A stretch of DNA of 64,000 nt from Citrus sinensis (lineage: Eukaryota > Streptophyta > Magnoliopsida > Sapindales > Rutaceae), in NCBI RefSeq assembly GCF_022201045.2, contig NC_068557.1, forward strand, positions 31,597,501-31,661,500. Direction: 5' to 3'. Shown in pieces: positions 39,422-53,230 of the stretch (within the stretch, counting starts at the first letter, position 1; every line of letters starts with the position of its first letter). A program made the translations under genes and the position numbers. The notes below the pieces were generated by a model. That model searched no databases. It worked only from the letters and a program-made list of their open reading frames with translations, and had not been told where the DNA came from.

Positions 39422-41543
39422 TCTCTCTCTCACCTCACTCAGTCACACACTCACAGAGACACAAGCATTTAGCTTTTCATCATTCTTTATGTAGCAGAGA
39501 GACTTTTAAAATATAAGAAACTTTATTGGGTGGTAATAAGAACATTTCAGATAAGTTAATAAAGTATTAAAATGCATCTTCTTTTTGCATAAAGAAGCTG
39601 AAGTGCTATGATTGCTGCATTCAAAAAGCTACATGCTAAAACTCTGCCCCTGTTTCTTTTTGCTACGATAACAATTTACAATTCTGTGCGATTTATAAAA
39701 TTTCTAGGTATGTATGAATGTGACCATTCTGAAAAGGGAGTAACGAAACAAGTGGGAGGTTATGAATAGTCAATGCAGATTTTCAACGATGTGGGGTTGA
39801 CATTGCTATGCTTTTTGCTTTCATAAAGAGGAATGTGAGATGGCAAATCGAACTAGGGTCAGAGTTTCAATGGAGTGCGGATTGACAAGGAAGTCAATTA
39901 AAGCGTTTTTTTTTTTTTGACAAATGTGATTTGATGAAAAGAAAAAGAGACCTACGAATGAAGTTGCCCGATTGAGAAGAAGTTGATGTTGAAGAACTAC
40001 TGAAAAAGACAACAAAATGAGAATTAAAAAGGAGTAGTGCTAAGTGTAGAGAAGCACGAGAGAATTTTGTCATCTCTCTCTACCCACTCACTCTCTTTCT
40101 ACCATTTTCTTTTTTATTTCTCTCGTATTTCTCTCGTTCTTCTCTTCACCAAGCATTTTCCATTAAAAAGACATGAGCATCACTACTTTATTTATGATAC
40201 GTCTAAGGCTTAGCTTGGATTTTGGAGAGAAATGAACATGCACTACTAGCTAGCTAAGATTGCTTGGATTGCTTTAGCATTCGTCAAGATCTTAACGGTA
40301 CCAACATGATAATGATGGTGAAGAGAAAAGTTTGCATGGATGGGTACAAACACCTGTAATTGCTGCCTAGCTTCAAAGTGTGGCTACTGGACCCATGTGA
40401 CCCTTGTCGTCGAGTTAGCTCCCCTAATCATTTTGTACAGCAAATATTGATTTGCCGTGGTGAGATTTATACAACACCAATGCCCGGGACATGATTTTAT
40501 TGAGAGTTTATACTTATTAAATACACTTTCGAGATTGATTTGCTAGAGGCATCAGCCATGCCTTGCTTGTTCACATTACAATAGTGATCAGGAGCTAGCT
40601 AGGTTCATCATGAATCATAGAAAGTAAATAAATTGCTGGTGACCGACATGTGGGCTAATTACAACATGCACAATCTCGATCCAAGGTCCCATTTGCAATC
40701 GAGCACAAGCTATTGATTTCTTCATTTTCATGATAGGGACACTGAGCTTGAAAGCTTGAAAGACACAGATAGATCTCCACATCCCTCATGCCTATTGATT
40801 TTTCCCTTCAATTGCATGATAGTTTACTTTCACCGCATCATTGAAAATGCATCGTTTTGACCTTTTGTAATCAATATTTAGTTAACTGCACAAAAGGATT
40901 ATCTAAATGCAAGACCAAAAGATTAATAGCGAAAAGTGTTAAAGAAACATAGATGGTCGGTATCTGTAATCCGATTGTTTGATGATCAAAAGGATCATAA
41001 CAAATATTATAAAGTCTTGGTCATCATTGTAGTTGTAATATACTTAATTCAGGAACTTTTTGATGGTCCAAAAGTAATAATAACAGGTTTGGTGGGCAGT
41101 CAACATCTGTCTGATCGATTTTAGTACACTAACAATACAAATTCTCTGTTTGTTTTCCCCTTCCAAACTCTAGTAATTGTAATCTCTAATTGTCGAAAAC
41201 GCAATGAACGTATTCATCCAGCAGCTAGCAGATAACACATCTGATTGATCGGTCAGAGTCACATGATATTTTAGAGTGTCGGAAACACGAGCTCCAAATA
41301 AAATTTTACTATTTATTTAAAGGTTATATTAGCATAAGGAATTGAAAAAGACATTTTTTTTAAAAAAAAATATATTTCTTTTTATATTAAAAAAATTTTA
41401 AAACCTTTAATTAAATATTATATTATTTTTTATATCATATTTCAAAAAAATTAAAAGAATTAATTTTTCCACACTTCTTATTTACGAGCTACTTTTATTT
41501 TAAAAAAGAGCTAAATTAGAAGAGTCGCTCCACAAATAAAGAT
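39422..41543. other. Intergenic region
   Basis: It covers the b561 promoter and AT-rich DNA. I read it in both directions and found no recognised gene or element with clear ends. Confidence 0.5.
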
Positions 41544-42605
41544 TTAAGGTGGCGTTTGGTTTTCAGAAATGGGAGGAGAGGAGAGGAGAAAAAAGGAGAG
41601 GACTTGAGAGGTGATGAGAGGAGAGGACTCCAAAATTAATTACTATTGTTTGGTTTCACATTAAATTTGAAAGGAAAAGAAATTACATGTTTTTTATTTG
41701 GATAAATATACCCATTATCTTTAATGTTCATATTGTTAACAAATAAAAAATAATGAATTAATTTAATATAGAAAATAACTTAATAAAAAAACATTTAATT
41801 TTATATTATATTTTTAATTAATTCATTATTATTTTATAACCAAAATAAGTAACATTGCATAGTTAGTTATATGTTTAATTTAGTTTGTAAATATTTATAA
41901 TTATTGAAAACAATAATACGTTATCATATTGAAATTACCTAGTTAAATAGAGAATTTTATTTTTTAAAATAAAAATTACGCCGCCGTTGACCGCCATCTT
42001 TTATCACGTTAAATAGATAATAATGATTAGAATTGGACGATTTACTCATTGGAAGTGTTAATTTTTGAAGAAAATGCACTATATAGTTGGAAATATGAGA
42101 GTTACAATTTTTCCAAACATTTAAATAAGATTTGAGGTGAATAAAAATGTATATTAGTACTTCTAACTTCATACAGTTGTAGATTGGCTCATCGGTTCAT
42201 GAAGATTCCATTAGTACCGAATTTTATGGTAAAATGCATCTCCAGCGAAACTCCGGGGAAGTCCAACAATTCACCTTAATACTTTTTCTTTTTTCAAATA
42301 AATTATCCTATTATTTTAAGAAAATGAATAAAATTATTTACACTTTAACTTATTTAAAATTAATTTTATTAGAGGATAATATTGAAATTTTTGTATTCCA
42401 ATAGATGAGGAATTTGAAATCCTTATCCATTGATAAGAAATACAAATTCTTCAATTTGATAGAATTGAATTTGAAATCTTACCCATTGATAAGAAATACA
42501 AAATTTGATAGAATTGAATTTGGTCCAACCAAACAGTGAAAAGTGGGAAAGAAATCAAATTCTTTTCCTCTCCCCACTCCTCTACCCCAAGCAAACATGG
42601 CCTAA
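41544..42605. mobile_element. Possible Harbinger-type TIR element
   Basis: The left end reads TTAAGGTGGCGTTTGGTT, and the right end in reverse complement reads TTAGGCCATGTTTGCTTG. Both resemble the GGCC.TGTTTGGTT ends and TTA target of plant PIF/Harbinger elements. Inner sequence by both ends is purine-rich (GGAGAGGAG type) on the end-proximal strand. No transposase is seen. The ends are imperfect, so this is tentative. Confidence 0.5.
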
Positions 42606-43088
42606 GAGTAGAGCTAGTCAATTCTACCATGCTCCACCATTTAATGCAAAGAATAATATTAAAAAAAATAATTTCGAACTTATCCATCCTCTATTTTTTT
42701 TTTGGAAAAAAAAATATAAGTGAATATAAAACATGTAACCAGCCTCTAATTGCCTATGGCGGTCTTCTGAAATTTGACAAATATACCAAAAAATAAGAAG
42801 ACAATAATATAAACAAGCACAAAAAATTAAATTAAAAGGTAACCTAACTGGAAAACCAAACATTTAATAGCATCCAATAGCAACATAAACGGTAACAAAA
42901 ACATAAATTTTGCAATCCCAAAGATCAGGTTCGCTAGTCTCAACACCTAATATTCTCAACATAAAAACAGGTCTCCGTTGAACAAAAACAACTGACATAA
43001 AGGTAACTACCAAAAATATTCTTAGAAAAATAGATAGATATCCACTGTTAAACCCTCTTGAAGTCTCAATTATCAAATGATAAGAGAG

Positions 43089-44897
<1,809 letters not shown>

Positions 44898-44937
44898 TTT
44901 CGAGGAAATACAAGATGTGACGATCTCCGCAGCGTAA

Positions 44938-44939
<2 letters not shown>

Positions 44940-44968
<29 letters not shown>

Positions 44969-45028
44969 TGTTGTGGAGGAAGATGAAACTAGGGTTTTCT
45001 TTTGGTTTTATAGCGAGGAAAACCCTAA
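44940..45028 (-). promoter_or_regulatory. RPL18A core promoter: (GA)n, telo boxes, TATA
   Basis: On the minus strand, reading towards the gene: telo-box AAACCCTA-type motifs at 45020-45028 (opposite orientation) and 44997-44990, a TATA box CTATAAAA at 45013-45006, and a (GA)n tract at 44962-44940 in the presumed 5' UTR. Telo boxes are common in plant translation-related promoters. Confidence 0.65.
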
Positions 45029-45429
45029 ATGAATAGTTGTTAAAAGTGACGCCGTTTGGTCCCCGAGTTAAATGAAACCCGGTTTTTAAAAAATACACGT
45101 GGCGTAACGAAAATATTTACGACTATTTCTTAAAATCCTAATTATTTATTATTCGAAAAACATCCAATTACTTATTCCTTTCTAAAATTATTTATTGAAT
45201 AAAATTTTTTTATGTAATATTCTGTTCTACTAACATATACGCTTTGCATTCAAAATTTAGAATGAAGAATATAATGTAGGTTTATTAATAAATTGAGACA
45301 TTTTTTCGATTTTCAAATACCATTGTGAATTTTTTATGTAATATTATTTGTCTAAAGAGATTCAATATTTATATCGTTCATGTGGAAGAAAACAAATATA
45401 TTTGTTGGGATGCTTTTTTTTTTTTTTGA

Positions 45430-45800
45430 AATGATACATATAGACTTTGTTTGGTATTAAAATATTGTAACTTTTAAACCACATTAAAGAAAATCTGTAA
45501 TTAAATAATTTTGACAACATAATAAAAATATTATCAGTTTTTTGACATACAAATGTGGAAAATGATACATATAGACTTTGTTTGGTATTAAAATATTGTA
45601 ACTTTTAAACCACATTAAAGAAAATCTGTAATTAAATAATTTTGACCAACATAATAAAAATATTATAAGTTTTTTAACATACAAATGTGGAATCGAATCT
45701 AACTTAAGTCTCCAAAGTATAAAAATTAGTATTTACTTTTAATACAATAACTTAAAAACTACATATGCCTAATTTCAATACCAATCATGGCCTTACAGAT
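45430..45800. mobile_element. MITE-like element with 131-bp tandem duplication
   Basis: Two nearly identical 131-bp copies start with AATGATACATATAGACTTTG at 45430 and 45561. The far end (about 45740-45798) in reverse complement reads TAAGGCCATGATTGGTATTG, which pairs with GACTTTGTTTGGTATT of the left end, as in Harbinger-type MITEs. The left terminal region therefore appears duplicated in place. Confidence 0.65.
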
Positions 45801-46286
45801 GGTGAAAGGAAATTGGGCAGCCGTGGTGGAGGGCTGTCAAACTCTGGAAATTGCTCTTCATTTCGTTGTTTAGGCTACTACTACTAGATTGGGCAATTGG
45901 GCTAAATTGTGCACTTGGGCTGACATCACAAGAACAAACATGCAATTTCCTGCAGAAGACAGCAGGGCACGAGCTAAACGCTAATAGGCTTCCACATACA
46001 AATTAACTTATATACCAGTTCGACAGCCCAACCCCCCCAACCAAAAAAAGAGCAATTGGATGTGAAACAAATCTCACATTAGTTTGAAATATACATCCGT
46101 TCTCCTTTGTGTAGCAATACTAGACATGACTGGTTGCAATTCATAAGAACACTAGCTCTATGCCTAACCATGAATACCCAATGATTTCAGTTGCCTTTAC
46201 ATGTCAAAGATATAAGAACAAATACAATAACCAACCAATATTATTCTGGAAACCATTAGATGAATTTGCAATTGTGGCAAACCATG

Positions 46287-48257
46287 TTAATCTCCCCAGG
46301 TATGAGCTCCCTTAGTTACTCCGAGAGTTAAAGCAATCATTGTAAGAACCGACTGCAGAAGGCAGGAAAGATAATCAGAAAATCAAAAGATGAAAAGAAA
46401 ATAATGTTTAAGCACAAGTAAAGGCAACAGCAGAAAGAAGTTATCCAGCTGAAAAGTTACACATCAGCATCTTGGGATTTCCAAGGGCATAGTTCAGTCA
46501 ACCATATAATGTTGCCTACAATATATAAACAGCATTACGCCAACAACTAACTCCATCCATCACTAGTGATAACGTGCCTAAAAATCCTGCGCCCTATACT
46601 ACACATGCTTTCTAGAGAAAAACAAACAGAATGGTTTGGACCCATTAACATGACCAAGCAGTACAATGATAGCACATGTTTTGGCTAGAGAGAAGTGGAA
46701 AGGCAAATAAAGAGAACTTACAGCAATTGCACATGCTATGTATCCAGGTTTTTCTCGGTAATCCACTTGTGCACAGAGAGCAATAAAAGCTCCAACGTAC
46801 CAGGGAATGCCACCAAGGAAGAATCCAATTATAAACCTGGAATTCAAATTTCAAATTTTTTATTCATTAAGCATGGGCAAGACTGCAATTCAAGTTGAGC
46901 GCAATGTAAAATTGGTTCTGGGACAACATCTTTGATTATAACACGGTTGATAAGAGTACAGTTCTCCTTTATCTTCTTTCATACATTAATTGTTCGAGAC
47001 AACCTTAAGTTCAACTGTTCAAGTCATTCCCTTTGGTCTTTTCTTTTCTATGTTGCTTTCCCCTTTTCTAAAGTTTCTACTTGTGTGGGTTGATTGGAGC
47101 AGAGAAGCTAGAGGAAACAAACAAGAAAGAAAGCTAAACAATGCCTAAAATATACTTGAAAAGATACATAAAAGAGAAGAGAGAAAAGTAAGAAAGCAAA
47201 GATAAACAGACATCCAAGAAAATACAATCCTTGAAATGAGTTCTATATAGCTTGTGTAACAGAAATCTGCATAAATCTATCATATTCCAGTGCCATTGAT
47301 CTGATGATCTAACTAGATCCTAAATTTCGATAAAACTTGACTTGTTGCCAAAGGGAAATGGCCACAATTATGCAGTATCAACAAAAAAATTTAAAAAAAA
47401 AATTGCACAATTCTAACACGGACTAGAAGCCGAATTAGAGTTACAGCAATGGGAAAAGCAGTACTCATATAAAGCTTTCCAATATCTTCCATCACAAAGA
47501 AGAAGGACCAACTAATAATGGTCACCCAACTTCTGCCTCCAATCTGCTAAACTGACAGTGATAATGCAAACATAAACATGTATATCTAGACTTTTCCATG
47601 AGACACCAAAAGAAAACATGTAACCAAATAACCATGTGAAGTTTCTTTTACTATTTTCTTAGAGTATATGCTGCATCTTTGGAGAGTGACAACATATTCA
47701 AGTTCTTGTGAAGAAATTAATAAAACATACAAAAACCATACCAATTTTATGGCCAGTGGTACGGAAAAAATAAAATAAACAAATAATGAATGGGGAACTT
47801 ACAAGAACCAGCCCATGCCAATGCCACAGCAAGGAAGGCGATATTCTCCCAAAGGCCTTCCCTCGACAACAGCATAACCTTAAACCCCCCCATTGAAAAA
47901 ACAAAAATCATCATTAAAATAAAATTAGACACCGATTTAACATACAATAAACAGAGGCATTCATTTACATATTCACGTTTAATGAAATAGTTGATATATT
48001 AAAAGGGATTAATAATTTTTAACCAAATTTATCTATCAAAATCTACCTGGGATGGTTTGGTAGCCGTGGCCATATAACAAGGGATGGTTGGAAATACCAG
48101 GTCCGGGAGGAGGAATGGGCTGCGGCAAACCGACAACCTGCTGGGGCGGTGCCTGAGGGAATGGAGGATAGTAATTCACAACCCCTTGAAACGTGCCGTA
48201 GTAATTTTTATTCTGCGGGTTACTGATCAAACCTCTTCCCTTCTGTTCGTCGTTCAT
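46287..48257 (-). CDS. RPL18A-like membrane protein
   Basis: Four exons read in phase on the minus strand: 48257-48047, 47878-47803, 46836-46722 and 46352-46287, giving 155 aa. The N-terminal half is Pro-, Gln- and Gly-rich (YYPPFPQAPPQQVVGLPQP). It is followed by the conserved block YAVVEGRPLGE..LPCCGIGMGW and two hydrophobic helices (FIIGFFLGGIPWYVGAFIAL, and IACAIASVLTMIALTLGV). The family is named after RPL18A, but this protein lacks the ribosomal fold and looks like a small membrane protein of unknown function. It lies directly upstream of genuine RPL18A, a pairing also found in Arabidopsis (At1g29965/At1g29970, from memory). Confidence 0.88.
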
Positions 48258-49686
48258 TGTCGTTTGTTTAATTTAGATAATTTAAGGTTAGGATTCGCAA
48301 CGGCGCCGTCAAGCCGTTATTCTTTCCACCTTATTCTCTCTCCTCCGCGATGGCGCGCACAATGACGGAGCCACGGGCGGAAGAGGCCGTCAAAAATTTT
48401 GTTATTTCCTTTTTGAGTTTTTCTTTTAGGTAGATATTTTTAGCTTTTGGGCTCGGGGAGTGGACGTGTCAAATCGTAAGTCGGCTAAATTAGACCCAAT
48501 AGATCCGAAACCCAACTCGAATTCCAGTTGGGTATTGTTAGACTGCTGGGCTGGGCTGGGCCTTTCGGCTTCGTGTGAGATTTGTGGACTTCCGGAGTTT
48601 CAGTCAATAAATCCCCTTTGTTGAAGGACTCGTATATTTGATGGGTGCTAGCGGCGCCACATTCTGTTTTATATTTTTCACAGGAGACAGACTCGAATTA
48701 TGTATGTAATCTCTGAAACTTAGAAGATAAATGGGACTTGAAAAGATAAAACTGAGAGGACAAACAACCAGAAAAAAAATCTTAGTTCATTATCTCCTAA
48801 TTTGATTTAAATTTTATTCCAATTCTCGACAATTTAATAGATATTAAGAAAAGTCTCAACCATTTAAGTTATTGATTAAAATAAAGTGATAAAATACGTA
48901 ATGATCTAATGAAACTTAAAATTGATTGGAGAAGCCTGATGGCCGAGAGTGCCAAGTAAAATATTTTACTTTTTTTTTAATAAGTAAAACTTTACTTGGA
49001 TGCGATATAAGCAATTTATTTTAGCTCCTTTTTATAATTAAGCACAGCCGAACTAGAACATTGTTTAGGACCTTACACAGCGGCCGTCTAGGAGGTGATC
49101 CAATGGTTGGTTTAAGTTTTAATGTATCCAGGTGGGGTGGACTGGTAAAAGACCTGAGAGAAGAGGAAAATGCAGTTGAGGACGATACTCGCTAGTGCTT
49201 CGAAGGACAAGTTAGTGGAGTATTAAAGGAGAAAAAGATAGAGCTCACATGAACCTAAAATTTAATTCTCAAAGTGGAGTACAAAAATGTGAAAGAACTT
49301 ACTTCCATGAGTTTGACCGAACCTTCATATATTGGGAATTTGGGATGCGCTCCAGGGCGTCTGTTGGTCCTTGTGGACGTATGGCCTGATCCGATCAGCC
49401 ACACTCCTTCTCAAATAGGGGCATTCTTATATCTTAGATGAGGGTCCAAATATCTAATGACTTTTTCGCTAGGTCGGATTTGCATGTAACGCACCTTTAC
49501 CGGTAGATCGGCTTGGGATCACATGGTTGTCCTTAGGTTTTCATGCATTGGCCTTCGATTGGCACCCTTAATGAACAAACAGAGCTCAAGTGTGCCACAG
49601 CTCTCTAAATGAGGCACTCTTTGCTGGATGTGCTTCCATCCGCACTTCCCCTTGCAAATGACCTTTTTTATGAAGAGTTCTTATGA

Positions 49687-49719
<33 letters not shown>

Positions 49720-50824
49720 CATTATCATCATCGTCGTCATTAATAATATGCTGAGTTTTTTACTTATATCAATTTTAACAGTATGGCCTTAACAATTAAG
49801 TAGATATTGTCTGCTTTGTGTACATAGTCTGTTACGATTTTGTTATCCAACTTTATAACCCAAAACTCATAAGCTTAGTTAGGAGAGTCCATGACTTACA
49901 AATCAGTAAAGGAACTCACTTGCTAACATATATGTCTATTTAGTTAGGAGACCTCATAAGATATTCATCCAGAAATTAGGTCACAAATCAACTATAATAT
50001 CAATTATAACAACCCAAGCCCAATAGTCAAATAAATATTGCATGTTTTGGGCATATAGCCCATCACAGTTTTATTATTGGGCTTGCAACCCAAAACGCGT
50101 TTGTTTAGTTTAAAAAACCCAGAATTTATAAATTAATCCATAAATTCACTCGCTAGAGATATGAGATATTACATCAATAATATGACAATTCGTTGATGGA
50201 ATCCCTTCTCTTTCAATGATGCCCCCACTTTGGCGATGTGGATGCTCCCATTAAGAACTAAGAAACATCTATGAATTATACAATCCTAGGGCGGCTCTAA
50301 TTGCTTATCTCTTTAATTTTTTAGGTTTATCCTTCACAATTCCATTGTTTTCCTTATCATGGACGATTTACGTACTCTTCATTGAGTATTTGGGAATGGT
50401 ATATTTATGCTCAAAATATTTTTTAGGTAAATGAGAAATTGTTACTCAAAGCACAATTATAGAGTTGAAAAAATTAAAAGAAAATACAATTGTCCCACAA
50501 GGGAAAGAAAACTGAAGCATGAAACGTCTATATATGGCTACTCATGTTCATATGGGTAAGAATATGAGTATAGAAGCTCTCTCTTGTGCGAGCTTGATTC
50601 TTGAGCTGATTGGAATTAAAAGCAACAGACAAACTAATTGTAATTTTAAACTTTTAAATTAAACTTTTAACTAGCGAAGAAGACCATTTGAGAATATAAA
50701 TTGACTTGCTCCATTTCTTTTTTTAAAGAAAAAAAATAACTTATTCCCTGCATGTTCATTAGCGAACACAAATAACCGTACAAGACATACAAAACCATGC
50801 AAAAACCTACAATAATAATAGTAT
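48258..50824. other. Intergenic region with diffuse repeats
   Basis: It contains the promoter of the RPL18A-like gene, an (ATT)n tract at about 49690-49720, and moderately complex DNA at 49080-49680 that looks like old repeat sequence. Around 49800-50160 two diverged copies of one ~220-bp segment occur (GCATATAGCCCATCACAG versus GTACATAGTCTGTTACGA). No gene is recognised. Confidence 0.45.
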
Positions 50825-51059
50825 ATAAAAAATGAGTCATCATATAGTACCGCGCTGTATGTAATACAGCTGCTTCAACAGTGAAAAAAAAACTTGAACA
50901 ACCGGTATTTTACCGGTTGTTCATCTAATAATTTTTAAAAAATTTATTTTTAATGTGAAAAAAATAAGGAAATTTATAAAAAATTAATATTAAAAAGATT
51001 TGAGTGAGAAAAATATTTTTAATTTAAAAAAAAGTTAAAAAAAGAGTAAAATAATCATG

Positions 51060-53230
51060 TTCCAATTTTTTTGGTTAAATATCAATATATTAGGTGGACG
51101 TTTCAAATTAATTTCACATGTCCCTAATTTTCGTTAAACTTTCTCAATAATTGGTTTATTTGTTTCCACTTCTCAATCCACTAGTTTCATGTATAATATT
51201 CCTACTAAATTCGTTAAATACAAATTTTTTAGGTTAGATTCCAAGTAAATTCATTTCTCGTTAAATAAGTTCCTAAATTTGGTTACACTTTCTCCCTTTT
51301 TGGTTTATATGTTTCAACTATTATTTCACAAATTTTACGTTCAATATTCCAATTTGCTTGGTAAGATTTCATTTATTTGGGTTAAATACCGAAATAATTT
51401 TTTTTTGTTAAACTAGTTCCCAATTTTGGTTAAGCTTTTTCATATTTAGGTTCACATGTTTCAAATTATTAGTCCACTAGTTTTGTGTTAGGTATTCCTA
51501 CTAAGTTCGTTCAATACCAATATTTTGGGTTAGATTCTAAGTAATTTTCATTTCCCGTTAGATGAGTTCCTAATTTTCGTTAGATTTTCTCGCTTATTGG
51601 TTCAAATATTTCATCTAATTACTCCTCTAGTTTTGCGTTGAATATTCCCATTAACTTGGACAGATTCCAATTATTTGGGTTAAGTGCCGAATTTATTTTT
51701 CGTAATTTTATTTTTGGTTAAATAAGTCCCTAATTTTGGTTATATTTTCTCCCTTGTGGGGTTATATGTTTCAATTATAATTTCATTAGTTTTGTGTTCA
51801 ATATTCCAATTAACTTGGTAATATTTCATTTATTTGGGTTAAATACCGAAATAATTTTTTTTGTTAAATTAGTTCCCAATTTTGGTTAAGCTTTTTAATA
51901 TTTAGGTTCACATGTTTCAAATTATTAGTCCACTAGTTTTGTGTTAGGTATCCCTACTAAGTTCGATCAATACCAATATTTTGGGTTAGATTCCAAGTAA
52001 TTTTCATTTCCCGTTGGATGAGTTTCTAATTTTCGTTAAATTTTCTCGCTTATTGGTTCAAATGTTTCATCTAATTATTCCTCTAGTTTTGTGTTGAATA
52101 TTCCCATTAACTTAGATAGATTCCAATTATTTGGGTTAAGCACCGAATTTATTTTTCGTAATTTTATTTTTGGTTACGTATGTTCCTAATTTTGGTTACA
52201 CTTTCTTCCTTGTGGGTTTATATGTTTCAATTATTATTCCACTAGTTTTGTGTTCAATATTCCAATTAATTTGATAAGATTTCATTTATTTGGGTTAAAT
52301 ACCGAAATAATTTTTTTTGTTAAATTAGTTCCAAATTTTGGTTAAGCTTTTTAATATTTAGGTTCACATGTTTCAAATTATTAGTCCACTAGTTTTGTGT
52401 TAGGTATTCCTACTAAGTTCGTTCAATACCAATATTTTGGGTTAGATTCCAAGTAATTTTCATTTCCCGTTGGATGAGTTCCTAATTTTCATTAGATTTT
52501 CTCGCTTATTGGTTCAAATGTTTCATCTAATTATTCCTCTAGTTTTGTGTTGAATATTCCCATTAACTTGAACAGATTCCAATTATTTGGGTTAAGTACC
52601 GAATTTATTTTTCGTAATTTTATTTTTGGTTAAATAAGTCCCTAATTTTGGTTATATTTTCTCCCTTGTGGGGTTATATGTTTCAATTATAATTTCACTA
52701 GTTTTGTGTTCAATATTCCAATTAACTTGGTAAGATTTCATTTATTTGGATTAAATACCGAAATAATTTTTTTTTGTTAAATTAGTTCCCAAATTTGCTT
52801 AAGCTTTTTCATATTTAGGTTCATATGTTTCAAATTATTAGTCCACTAGTTTTATGTTAGATATTCCTACTAAGTTCGTTCAATACCAATATTTTGGGTT
52901 AGATTCCAAGTAATTTTCATTTCCCGTTGGATACGTTCCTAATTTTCGTTAGATTTTCTTGCTTATTGGTTCAAATATTTCATCTAATTATTCCTCTAAT
53001 TTTGTGTTGAATATTCTCATTAACTTGGACAAATTCCAATTATTTGGGTTAAGTACCGAATTTATTTTTCGTAATTTTATTTTTGGTTAAGTAGGTTCCT
53101 AATTTGGGTTATATTTTCTCATATTTACTTTTATATGTTTCAACTATTATTTCACTAATTTTGCGTTCAATATTCCAATTAATTTGGTGAAATTTCAGTT
53201 ATTTATGTTAAATATCAAAATTACTTGTAT
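51060..53230. repeat. 456-bp higher-order tandem array inside the Mutator-like element
   Basis: The landmark GGTTCACATGTTTCAAATTA or a close variant recurs at 51449, 51905, 52361 and 52818, giving periods of 456, 456 and 457. Each unit is made of three diverged monomers of roughly 150, 160 and 146 bp, each with a GTTYAWATGTTTCA start and a CTAGTTTTGTGTT core. Partial monomers extend the array on both sides. No ORF is present. Confidence 0.92.

Noticed and set aside
51060-53230. Possible LTRs formed by the 456-bp repeats
   Set aside because: More than two head-to-tail copies with sub-monomers make a tandem array, not paired LTRs.
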